NCBI GenBank assembly: GCA_964036045.1
Contig: OZ038384.1
Span: 57,571,355 to 57,635,354, forward strand
DNA length: 64,000 nucleotides
Source: Eutreptiella sp. 'Long Island Sound 2002'
Taxonomy: Eukaryota; Euglenozoa; Euglenophyceae; Eutreptiales; Eutreptiaceae
Direction of reading: 5' to 3'
Shown: one piece after another, positions 52,527 through 64,000 of the stretch
How positions within the stretch are numbered: position 1 is the stretch's first letter
Layout of the letters: every line of letters begins with the position of its first letter
The notes under the pieces: model-generated
Databases searched by the model: none
Seen by the model: the letters and a program-made list of their open reading frames with translations, nothing else
Told to the model about the DNA's origin: nothing
Translations under genes and position numbers: made by a program

Positions 52527-55429
52527 CATGAAGGAAGGCGGGGCTTTGGTACATGCATGAGGTATGGCCGGGCTTTGGTACATGCATGAGGTATGGCCGG
52601 GCTTTGGTACATGCATGAGGTATGGCGGGGCCTTGGTACATGCATGAGGTATGGCGGGGCTCCGGTACATGCATGAGGTATGGCGGGGCTTTGGTACATG
52701 CATGAGCGATGGCGGGGCTTTGGTACATGCATGAGGTATGGCGGGGCTTTGGTACATGCATGAGGTATGGCGGGGCTTTGGTACATGCATGAGGGATGGT
52801 CGGGCTTTGGTACATGCATGAGGTAAGGCGGGGCCTTGGTACATGCATGAGGGATGGTGGGGCTTTGGTACATGCATGAGGTATGGCGGAGTTTTGGTAC
52901 ATGCATGAGGGAAGGCGGAGCTTTGGTACATGCATGAGGTACGGCCGGGCTTTGGTACATGCATTAGGTATGGCGGGGCTTTGGTACATGCATGAGGTAT
53001 GGCGGGGCATTGGTACATGCATGTGGGATGGCGGGGCATTGGTACATGCATGAGGTATGGCGGGGCTTTGGTACATGCATGAGGTATGGCGGGGCATTGG
53101 TACATGCATCAGGTATGGCGGCGCTTCGGTACATGCACGAGGGATGGCGTGGCTTTGGTACATGCATGAGGTATGGCGGGGCTTTGGCACATGCATGAGG
53201 GAAGGCGGGGCTTTGGTACATGCATGACGTATAGTGGGGCGCTAGTACATGCATGAGGTATGGCGGGGCTTCGGTACATGCATGAGGTATGGCGGGGCAT
53301 TGGTACATGCATGAGGGATGGCGGGGCTTTGGTACATGCATGAGGTATGGCGGGGCATTGGTACATGCCTGAGGTAAGGCGGGGCATTGGTACATGCATG
53401 AGGGATGGCGGGGCTTTGGTACATGTATGAGGTATGGCGGGGCATTGGTACATGCCTGAGGTATGGCGGGGCTTTGGTACATGCATGAGGGATGGCGGGG
53501 CTTTGATACATGCATGAGGGAAGGCGGGGCTTTGATACATGCATGAGGGATGGCGGGGCATTGGTACATGCATGACTTATGGCGGGGCATTGGTACATGC
53601 ATGAGGTATGGCGGGGCTTTGGTACATGCATGAGGGATGGCGGGGCTTTGGTACATGCATGAGGTATGGCGGGGCTTTCGTACATGCATGAGGTATGGCG
53701 GGGCCTTGGTACATGCATGAGGGACGGCGAGGCTTTGGTACATGCATGAGGTATGGCGGAGCTTCGGTACATGCATGAGGGATGGCGGGGCTTTGGTACA
53801 TGCATGAGGTATGGCGGGGCTTCGGTACATGCATGAGGTATGGCGGGGCATTGGTACATGCATGAGGTATGGCGGGGCTTTGGTACATGCATGAGGTAAG
53901 GCGGGGCTTTGGTACATGCATGAGGGATGGCGGGGCTTTGGTACATGCATGACGTATGGCGGGGCATTGGTACATGCATGAGGTATGGCGGGGCTTTGGT
54001 TCATGCATGAGGGCTGGCGGGGCTTTGGTACATGCATGAGGTATGGCGGGGCTTTGGTACATGCATGAGGTATGGCGGGGCATTGGTACATGCATGAGGT
54101 ATGGCGGGGCTTTGGTGCATGCATGAGGGAAGGCGGGGCTTTGGTACATGCATGAGGTATGGTGGGGCTTCGGTACATGCATGAGGTATGGCGGGGCTTT
54201 GGTACATGCATGAGGTATAGCGGGGCTTTGGTACATGCATGAGGGAAGGCGGGGCTTTGGTACATGCATGACGTATGGCGGGGCTTTGATACATGCATGA
54301 GCGAAGGCGGGGCTTTGGTACATGCATGAGGTATGGCGAAGCTTCGGTACATGCATGAGGTATGGCGGGGCTTTGGTACATGCATGAGCTATGGCGGGGC
54401 TCCGGTACATGCATGAGGTATGGCGGGGCATTGGTACATGCATGGGGTATGGCGGGGCCTTGGTACATGCATGAGGTATGGCGGGGCTTTGGTACATGCA
54501 TGAGGTATGACGGGGCATTGATACATGCATGAGGGATGGCCGGGCTTTGGTACATGCATGAGGTATGGCGGGGCTTTGGTACATGCATGAGGGAAGGCGG
54601 GGCTTTGGTACATGCATAAGGTATGGCGGGGCTTTGGTACATGCATGAGGTATGGCGGGGCTTCGGTACATGCATGAGGTATGCCGGGGCTTTGGTACAT
54701 GCATGAGGTATGGCGGGGCTTCGGTACATGCACGAGGGATGGCGGGGCATTGGTACATGCATGAGGTATGGCCGGGCTTTGGTGAATGCATGGGGTATGG
54801 CGGGGCATTGGTACATGCATGAGGGATGGTGGGGCTTTGGTACATGCATGAGGTATGGCGGGGCTTTGGTACATGCATGAGGTATGGCGGGGCTTTGGTA
54901 CATGCATGAGGTATGGCCGGGCTTTGGTACATGCATGAGGTATGGCGGGGCTTTGGTACATGCATGAGGGATGGCGGGGCATTGGCACATGCATGAGGGA
55001 TAGCGGGGCTTTGGTACATGCATGAGGTATGGCGGGGCTTCGGTACATGCATGACGTAGGGCGGGGCTTTGATACATGCATGAGGTATGGCGGGGCTTCG
55101 GTACATGCATGAGGTATGGCGGGGCTTTGGTACATGCATGAGGTATGGCGGGGCCTTGGTACATGCATGAGGTATGGCGGGGCATTGGTACATGCATGAG
55201 GTATGGCGGGGCTTTGGTACATGCATGAGGTATGGCGGATCATTGGTACATGCATGAGGGATGGCGGGGCTTTGGTACTTGCATGAGGTATGGCCGGGCA
55301 TTCGTACATGCATGAGGTATGGCGGGGCTCTGGTACATGCATGAGGGATGGCGGGGCTTTGGTACATGCCTGAGGTATGGCGGGGCTTTGGTACATGCAT
55401 GACTTATGGCGGGGCTTTGGTACATGCAT

Positions 55430-58400
55430 GAGGTATGGCGGGGCTTCGGTACATGCATGAGGTATGGCGGGGCATTGGTACATGCATGAGGTATGGCGGG
55501 GCTTTGGTACATGCATGAGGTATGGCGGAGCATTGGTACATGCATGAGGGGTGGCGGGGCTTTGGTACATGCATGAGGTATGGCGGGGCTTTGGTACATG
55601 CATGAGGTATGGCGGGGCCTTGGTACATGCATGAGGTATGGCCGGGCTTTGGTACATGCATGAGGTATGGCGGGGCTTTGGTACATGCATGAGGTATGGC
55701 GGGGCTTTGATACATGCATGAGGTATGGCCGGGCTTTGGTACATGCATGAGGTATGGCGGGGCCTTGGTACATGCATGAGGTCTGGCGGGGCGTTGGCAC
55801 ATGCATGAGGGATGGCGGGGCTTTGGTACATGCATGAGGGAAGGCGGGGCTTTGGTACATGCATGAGGTATGGCGGGGCTTCGGTACATGCATGAGGTAT
55901 GGCGGGGCTTTGGTACATGCATGAGGTATGGCGGGGCTTCGGTACATGCATGAGGTATGGCGGGGCTTTGGTACATGCATGAGGTATGGCGGGGCCTTGG
56001 TACATGCATGAGGTATGGCGGGGCATTGACACATGCATGAGGTATGGCGGGGCTTTGGTAGATGCATGAGGTATGGCGGAGCATTGGTACATGCATGAGG
56101 GATGGCGGAGCGTTGGTACATGCATGAGGGATGGCCGGGCTTTGGTACATGCATGAGGTACGACCGGGCATTCGTACATGCATGAGGTATGGCCGGGCGT
56201 TGGTACATGCATGAGGTATGGCGGGGCTTTGGTACATGCATGAGGGATGGCGGGTCTTTGGTACATGCATGAGGTATGGCGGGGCTTTGGTACATGCATG
56301 AGGTATGGCGGGGCTTCGGTACATGCATCAGGTATGGCGGGGCTTTGGTACATGCATGAGGTATGGCGGGGCATTGGTACATGCATGAGGTATGGCGGGG
56401 CTTTGGCACATGCATGAGGGAAGGAGGGGCTTTGGTACATGCATGAGGGATGGCGGGGCTTTGGTACATGCATGACGTATGGCGGGGCTTCGGTACATGC
56501 ATGAGGTATGCCGGGGCTTTGGTACATGCATGAGGTATGCCGGGGCTTCGGTACATGCATGAGGGATGGCGGGGCTTTGGTACATGCATGAGGTATGGCC
56601 GGGCTTTGGTACATGCATGGGGTATGGCGGGGCATTGGTACATGCATGAGGTATGGCGGGGCTTTGGTACATGCATGAGGTATGGCGGGGCATTGGTACA
56701 TGCATGAGGTATGGCCGGGCTTTGGTACATGCATGAGGTATGGCGGGGCTTTGGTACATGCATGAGGGATGGCGGGGCATTGGCACATGCATGAGGGATG
56801 GCGGGGCTTTGGTACATGCATGAGGGATGGCGGGGCATTGGCACATGCATGAGGGATGGCGGGGCTTTGGTACATGCATGAGGGAAGGCGGTGCTTTGGT
56901 ACATGCATGAGGTATGCCGGGGCTTCGGTACATGCATGACGTATGGCGGGGCATTGGTACATGCATGAGGTATGGCGGGGCTTCGGTACATGCATGAGGT
57001 ATGGCGGGGCTTTGGTACATGCATGAGGTATGGCGGGGCCTTGGTACATGCATGAGGTATGGCGGGGCATTGGTACATGCATGAGGTATGGCGGGGCTTT
57101 GGTGCATGCATGAGGTATGGCGGGGCTTCGGTACATGCATGAGGGATGGCGGGGCTTTGGTACTTGCATGAGGTATGGCCGGGCATTCGTACATGCATGA
57201 GGTATGGCGGGGCTCTGGTACATGCATGAGGGATGGCGGGGCTTTCATACATGCATGAGGTATGGCGGGGCTTTGGTACATGCATGAGGTATGGCGGGGC
57301 TTTGGTACATGCATGAGGTATGGCGGGGCTTCGGTACATGCATGAGGTATGGCGGGGCATTGGTACATGCATGAGGTATGGCGGGGCTTTGGTACATGCA
57401 TGAGGTATGGCGGAGCATTGGTACATGCATGAGGGGTGGCGGGGCCTTGGTACATGCATGAGGTATGGCGGGGCTTTGGTACATGCATGAGGTATGGCGG
57501 GGCCTTGGTACATGCATGAGGTATGGCCGGGCTTTGGTACATGCATGAGGTATGGCGGGGCTTTGGTACATGCATGAGGTATGGCGGGGCTTTGATACAT
57601 GCATGAGGTATGGCCGGGCTTTGGTACATGCATGATGTATGGCGGGGCATTGGTACATGCATGAGGTCTGGCGGGGCGTTGGCACATGCATGAGGGATGG
57701 CGGGGCTTGGGTACATGCATGAGGGAAGGCGGGGCTTTGGTACATGCATGAGGTATGGCGGGGCTTCAGTACATGCATGAGGTATGGCGGGGCTTTGGTA
57801 CATGCATGAGGTATGGCGGGGCTTCGGTACATGCATGAGGTATGGCGGGGCTTTGGTACATGCATGAGGTATGGCGGGGCCTTGGTACATGCATGAGGTA
57901 TGGCGGGGCATTGGTACATGCATGAGGTATGGCGGGGCTTTGGTAGATGCATGAGGTATGGCGGAGCATTGGTACATGCATGAGGGATGGCGGAGCATTG
58001 GTACATGCATGAGGGATGGCCAGGCTTTGGTACATGCATGAGGTACGGCCGGGCATTCGTACATGCATGAGGTATGGCGGGGCTTTGGTACATGCATGAG
58101 GTATGGCGGGGCTTTGGTACATGCATGAGGGATGGCGGGTCTTTGGTACATGCATGAGGTATGGCGGGGCTTTGGTACATGCATGAGGTATGGCGGGGCT
58201 TCGGTACATGCATGAGGTATGGCGGGGCTTTGGTACATGCATGAGGTATGGCGGGGCTTCGGTACATGCATGAGGTATGGCGGGGCTTTGGCACATGCAT
58301 GAGGGAAGGAGGGGCTTTGGTACATGCATGAGGGATGGCGGGGCTTTGGTACATGCATGACGTATGGCGGGGCTTCGGTACATGCATGAGGTATGCCGGG

Positions 58401-59600
58401 GCTTTGGTACATGCATGAGGTATGCCGGGGCTTCGGTACATGCATGAGGGATGGCGGGGCTTTGGTACATGCATGAGGTATGGCCGGGCTTTGGTACATG
58501 CATGGGGTATGGCGGGGCATTGGTACATGCATGAGGTATGGCGGGGCTTTGGTACATGCATGAGGTATGGCGAGGCATTGGTACATGCATGAGGTATGGC
58601 CGGGCTTTGGTACATGCATGAGGTATGGCGGGGCTTTGGTACATGCATGAGGGATGGCGGGGCATTGGCACATGCATGAGGGATGGCGGGGCTTTGGTAC
58701 ATGCATGAGGGATGGCGGGGCATTGGCACATGCATGAGGGATGGCGGGGCTTTGGTACATGCATGAGGGAAGGCGGTGCTTTGGTACATGCATGAGGTAT
58801 GCCGGGGCTTCGGTACATGCATGACGTATGGCGGGGCATTGATACATGCATGAGGTATGGCGGGGCTTCGGTACATGCATGAGGTATGGCGGGGCTTTGG
58901 TACATGCATGAGGTATGGCGGGGCCTTGGTACATGCATGAGGTATGGCGGGGCATTGGTACATGCATGAGGTATGGCGGGGCTTTGGTGCATGCATGAGG
59001 TATGGCGGGGCCTCGGTACATGCATGAGGGATGGCGGGGCTTTGGTACTTGCATGAGGTATGGCCGGGCATTCGTACATGCATGAGGTATGGCGGGGCTC
59101 TGGTACATGCATGAGGGATGGCGGGGCTTTCATACATGCATGAGGTATGGCGGGGCTTTGGTACATGCATGAGGTATGGCGGGGCTTTGGTACATGCATG
59201 AGGTCTGGCGGGGCTTCGGTACATGCATGAGGTATGGCGGGGCATTGGTACATGCATGAGGTATGGCGGGGCTTTGGTACATGCATGAGGTATGGCGGAG
59301 CATTGGTACATGCATGAGGGGTGGCGGGGCCTTGGTACATGCATGAGGTATGGCGGGGCTTTGGTACATGCATGAGGTATGGCGGGGCCTTGGTACATGC
59401 ATGAGGTATGGCCGGGCTTTGGTACATGCATGAGGTATGGCCGGGCTTTGGTACATGCATGATGTATGGCGGGGCTTTGGTACATGCATGAGGGATGGCG
59501 GGGCGTTGGCACATGCATGAGGGATGGCGGGGCTTTGGTACATGCATGAGGGAAGGCGGGGCTTTGGTACATGCATGAGGTATGGCGGGGCTTCGGTACA
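55430..59600 (+). repeat. 1,885-bp (65-unit) block repeated three times, the last partial
   Basis: A GAGGGGTGG unit recurs at 55546, 57431 and 59316, exactly 1,885 bp apart each time. Other markers with the same offset are GAGGTCTGG at 55778/57663 and GGGAAGGAGGGGC at 56418/58303. The GGGGCTTTCATAC unit near 57240 likewise recurs near 59126. The third copy breaks up after about 59.6 kb. This is the clearest regular higher-order repeat in the window. Confidence 0.88.
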
Positions 59601-59739
59601 TGCATGAGGTATGGCGGGGCTTTGATACATGCATGAGGTATGGCGGGGCTTCGGTACATGCATGAGGTATGGCGGGGCTTTGGTACATGCATGAGGTATG
59701 GCGGGGCCTTGGTACATGCATGAGGTATGGCGGGGCATT

Positions 59740-62700
59740 GGTACATGCATGAGGGATGGCGGGGCTTTGGTATATGCATGAGAGATGGCGGGGCTTTGGT
59801 ACATGCATGAGGGAAGGCGGGGCTTTGGTACATGCATGAGGTATGGCGGCACTTTGGTACATGCATGAGGCATCGCGGGGCTTTGGTACATGCATGAGGT
59901 ATGGCGGGGCTTTGGTAGATGCATGAGGTATGGTAGGGCTTCGGTACATGCATGAGGGATGGCCGGGATTTGGTACATGCATGAGGTATGGCGGGGCCTT
60001 GGTACATGCATGAGGGATGGTGGGGCTTTGGTACATGCATGAGGTATGGCGGGTCTTTGGTACATGCATGAGGTATGGCGGGGCATTGGTACATGCATGA
60101 GGTATGGCCGGGCTTTGGTACATGCATGAGGGATGGCGGGGCTTTGGTACATGCATGAGGTATGGCGGGGCATTGGTATATGCATGAGGGATGGCGGGGC
60201 TTTGGTACATGCATGAGGGAAGGCGGGGCTTTGGTACATGCGTGAGGTATGGCAGGGCTTCGGTACATGCATGAGGTATCGTGGGGCTTTGGCACATGCA
60301 TGAGGTATGGGGGGGCTTTGGTACATGCATGAGGTATGGCGGGCCCTTGGTACATGCATGAGGGATGGTGGGGCTTTGGTACATGCATGAGGTATGGCGG
60401 GTCTTTGGTACATGCATGAGGTATGGCAGGGCTTTGGTACATGCATGAGGTATGGCCGGGCTTTGGTACATGCATGAGGTGTGGCGGGGCTTTGGTACAT
60501 GCATGAGGTATGGCGGGGCATTGGTACATGCATGAGGTATGGCGGGGCTTTGGTACATGCATGAGGGATGGCGGGGCTTTGGTACATGCATGAGGGATGG
60601 CGGGGCTTTGGTACATGCATGAGGTATGGCGGGGCTTTGGCACATGCATGAGGGAAGGCGGGGCTTCGGTACATGCATGAGGTATGGCGGGGCTTTGGTA
60701 CATGCATGAGGTATGGCGGGGCTTCGGTACATGCATGAGGTATGGCAGGGCTTCGGTACATGCATGAGGGATGGCGGGGCTTTGGTACATGCATGAGGTA
60801 TGGCCGGGCTTTGGTACATGCATGGGGTATGGCGGGGCATTGGTACATGCATGAGGTATGGCGGGGCTTTGGTACATGCATGAGGTATGGCGGGGCTTTG
60901 GTACATGCATGAGGTATGCCGGGGCGTTGGTACATGCATGAGGTATGCCGGGGCGTTGGTACATGCATGAGGTATGGCGGGGCTTTGGCACATGCATGAG
61001 GGAAGGCGGGGCTTTGGTACATGCATGAGGTATGGCGGGGCTTTAGTACATGCATGAGGTATGGCGGGGCTTCGGTACATGCATGAGGTATGGCGGGGCT
61101 TCGGTACATGCATGAGGTATGGCGGGGCTTTGGTACATGCATGAGGTATGGCCGGGCTTTGGTACATGCATGAGGTATGGCGGGGCTTTGGTACATGCAT
61201 GAGGTATGGCGGGGCTTTGGTACATGCATGAGGTATGGCGGGGCTTTGGTACATGCATGAGGGATGGCGGGGCATTGGCACATGCATGAGGGATGGCTGG
61301 GCTTTGGTACATGCATGAGGTACGGCGGGGCTTTGGTACATGCATGAGGTACGGCGGGGCTTTGGTACATGCATGAGGTATGGTGGGGCTTTGATACATG
61401 CATGAGGTATGGCGGGGCTTCGGTACATGCATGAGGTATGGCGGGGCTTTGATACATGCATGAGGTAGGGCGGGGCCTTGGTACATGCATGAGGTATGGC
61501 GGGGCATTCTTACATGCATGAGGGATGGCGCAGCTTTGATACATGCATGAGGTTTGGCGGGGCATTGGTACATGCATGAGGGATGGCGGGGCTTTGGTAC
61601 ATGCATGAGGGATGGCGGGGCTTTGATACATGCATGAGGTATGGCGGGGCTTCGATACATGCATGAGGTATGGCGGGGCCTTGGTACATGCATGAGGTAT
61701 GGCGGGGCCTTGGTACATGCATGAGGTATGGTGGAGCATTGGTACATGCATGAGGGATGGCGGGGCTTTGGTACATGCATGAGGTATGGCCGGGCATTCG
61801 TACATGCATGAGGTATGGCGGGGCTTTGGTACATGCATGAGGGATGGCGGGGCATTGGTACATGCATGAGGGATGGCGGGGCTTTGGTACATGCATGAGG
61901 GAAGGCGGGGCTTTGGTACATGCATGAGGTATGGCGGGGCTTTGGTACATGCATGAGGCATCGCGGGGCTTTGGCACATGCATGAGGTATGGCGGGGCTT
62001 CGGTACACGCATGAGGTATGGTAGGGCTTCGGTACATGCATGAGGGATGGCCGGGCTTTGGTACATGCATGAGGTATGGCGGGGCCTTGGTACATGCATG
62101 AGGGATGGTCGGGCTTTGGTACATGCATGAGGTATGGCGGGTCTTTGGTACATGCATGAGGTATGGCGGGGCATTGGTACATGCATGAGGTATGGCCGGG
62201 CTTTGGTACATGCATGAGGGATTGCGGGGCTTTGGTACATGCATGAGGTATGGCGGGGCATTGGTATATGCATGAGGGATGGCGGACTTTTGGTACATGC
62301 ATGAGGGAAGGCGGGGCTTTGGTACATGCGTGAGGTATGGCAGGGCCTCGGTACATGCATGAGGTATCGTGGGGCTTTGGCACATGCATGAGGTATGGGG
62401 GGGCTTTGGTACATGCATGAGGTATGGCGGGCCCTTGGTACATGCATGAGGGATGGTGGGGCTTTGGTACATGCATGAGGTGTGGCGGGTCTTTGGTACA
62501 TGCATGAGGTATGGCGGGGCATTGGTACATGCATGAGGTATGGCCGGGTATTGGTACATGCATGAGGGATGGCGGGGCTTTGGTACATGCATGAGGTATG
62601 GCGGGGCATTGGTACATGCATCAGGTATGGCGGGGCTTTGGTACATGCATGAGGGATGGCGGGGCTTTGGTACATGCATGAGGGATGGCGGGGCTTTGGT

Positions 62701-62900
62701 ACATGCATGAGGTATGGCGGGGCCTTGGTACATGCATGAGGGATGGTGGGGCTTTGGTACATGCATGAGGTATGGCGGGTCCTTGGTACATGCATGAGGT
62801 ATGTCGGGGCATTGGTACATGCATCAGGTATGGCCGGGCTTTGGTACATGCATGAGGGATGGCGGGGCTTTGGTACATGCATGAGGTATAGCGGGGCTTT
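59740..62900 (+). repeat. Duplication with 2,088-bp (72-unit) period
   Basis: GAGGCATCGCGGGG at 59867 and 61955, and the poly-G unit GGTATGGGGGGGC near 60304 and 62392, are both 2,088 bp apart. Neighbouring units GTATGGTAGGGC, GTATCGTGGGGC and GCGGGCCCTTGG follow in the same order. Differences between the copies are frequent enough to suggest an older event than the 926-bp or 899-bp blocks. Confidence 0.8.
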
Positions 62901-64000
62901 GGTACATGCATGAGGTATGGCGGGGCTTTGGTACATACATGAGGTATCCCGGGGCTTTGGTACATGCATGAGGTATGGCGGGGCATTGGTACATGCATGA
63001 GGGATGGCGGGGCTTCGGTACATGCATGAGGTATGGCGGGGCATTGGTACATGCATGAGGGATGGCGGGGCTTTGGTACATGCATGAGGGATGGCGGTGC
63101 TTTGGTACATGCATGAGGGATGGCGGGGCTTCGGTACATGCATGAGCTATGGCGGGGCATTGGTACATGCATGAAGGATGGCGGGGCTTTGGTACATGCA
63201 TGAGGTATGGCGGGGCATTGGTACATGCATGAGGTATGGCGGGGCATTGATACATGCATGAGGGATGGCGGGGCTTTGGTACATGCATGAGGGAAGGCGG
63301 GGCTTTGGTACATGCATGAGGTATGGCAGGGCTTCGGTACATGCATGAGGTATGGCGGGGCATTGGTACATGCATGAGGTATGGCGGGGCATTGGTACAT
63401 GCATGAGGTATGGCCGGCCTTTGGTACATGCATGAGGTATGGCGGGGCTTTGGTACATGCCTGAGGTATGGCGGGGCATTGGTACATGCATGAGGTATGG
63501 CGCGGCTTTGGTACATGCATGAGGTATGGCGGGGCTTCGGTACATGCATGAGGGATGGCGGGGCTTTGGTACATGCATGAGGTATGGCGGGGCATTGGCA
63601 TATGCATGAGGGATGGCGGGGCTTTGGTACATGCATGAGGGATTGCGGGGCTTTGGTACATGCATGAGGTATGGCGGGGCTTCGGTACAAGCATGAGGTA
63701 TGGCGGGGCTTTGGTACATGCATGAGGTATGGCGCGGCTTCGGTACATGCATGAGGTATGGCTAGGCTTTGGTACATGCATGAGGTATGGCGGGGCATTG
63801 GTACATGCATGAGGTATGGCGGGGCTTCGGTACATGCATGAGGTATGGCGGGGCTTTGGTACATGCATGAGGTATGGCGGGGCATTTGTACATGAATGAG
63901 GGATGGCGGGGCTTTGGTACATGCATGAGGTATGGCAGGGCTTCGGTACATGCATGAGGTATCGCGGGGCTTTGGCACATGCATGAGGTCTGGCGGGGCA

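Larger units (their letters stand above)
50585..64000 (+). repeat. 29-bp satellite array, right arm (~463 units)
   Basis: The same 29-bp unit resumes immediately after the inserted element, in the same orientation and the same phase: the left arm stops after GTACATGCA and the right arm starts ATGCATGAGG. This shows that the two arms are one array split by the insertion. Variant units are the same families as in the left arm, with GTATGGCCGGGC, CATTGG and CTTTGG endings especially common. The array runs off the end of the window in mid-unit. No other sequence is seen in this interval. Confidence 0.98.

Noticed and set aside
1-64000. Telomeric repeat tract
   Set aside because: No TTAGGG, TTTAGGG or similar short telomere unit is present; the 29-bp unit is not a known telomere repeat.
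1-64000. GC-box (GGCGGGGC) in each unit read as promoter elements
   Set aside because: The match to the Sp1-type motif is part of the repeat consensus and has no associated gene or TATA context; treated as coincidence.

Overview
This window is almost entirely one tandem-repeat (satellite/minisatellite) array, interrupted once by a 1,209-bp insertion. The repeat unit is 29 bp. On the + strand the consensus is ATGCATGAGGTATGG followed directly by CGGGGCTTTGGTAC. About 2,165 copies lie head to tail in one orientation, roughly 1,703 left of the insertion (1-49375) and 463 right of it (50585-64000). Both window ends fall inside the array, so its true length is unknown. I find no convincing protein-coding gene, tRNA, rRNA or CRISPR array. 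The length and architecture point to a eukaryotic heterochromatic, subtelomeric or similar locus. Nothing here identifies the species, and there is no TTAGGG-type telomere run.

The very long - strand reading frames (up to 3,472 codons) are a by-product of the repeat. The consensus has no stop in any - strand frame. Because 29 is not a multiple of 3, every frame translates to the same 29-residue cycle (it begins MHVPKPRHTSCMYQ), one cycle per 87 bp. These frames end only where a unit mutates to CTATGG, CTTATGG, GATTAGG or CATCAGG. On the + strand each unit carries a TGA, so + frames stay short.

The array has strong higher-order structure. Marker variants recur at exact multiples of 29 bp: 2,523 bp (87 units) and 899 bp (31) in 1-11 kb; 898 bp in 12.8-14.6 kb; 3,073 bp in 15-20 kb; 2,378 and 1,160 bp in 25-29.6 kb; 262 bp at 32.5-33.0 kb; 841 bp (29) at 34-35.6 kb; 2,116 bp at 43.5-47.3 kb; 926 bp at 50.7-52.5 kb; 1,885 bp (65) repeated three times in 55.4-59.6 kb; 2,088 bp (72) in 59.7-62.9 kb; and a long-range duplication at 10,810 bp joining 36.4-38.6 kb to 47.2-49.4 kb. 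This is the pattern expected from repeated unequal exchange or segmental amplification.

The insertion at 49376-50584 is AT-rich and unrelated to the array. It has imperfect terminal inverted repeats of about 35 bp starting CTTAGCCCAC, and it is bracketed by a 5-bp duplication ATGCA that leaves the 29-bp phase intact. Paralogous unoccupied sites survive elsewhere in the window; the best, at 38561, sits exactly in the 10,810-bp duplicate. The insertion therefore looks like a non-autonomous DNA transposon that arrived after that duplication. Inside it are three GC-rich palindromes and a diverged 120-bp direct repeat, but no recognisable transposase. This element and its empty-site evidence are the most informative part of the window.
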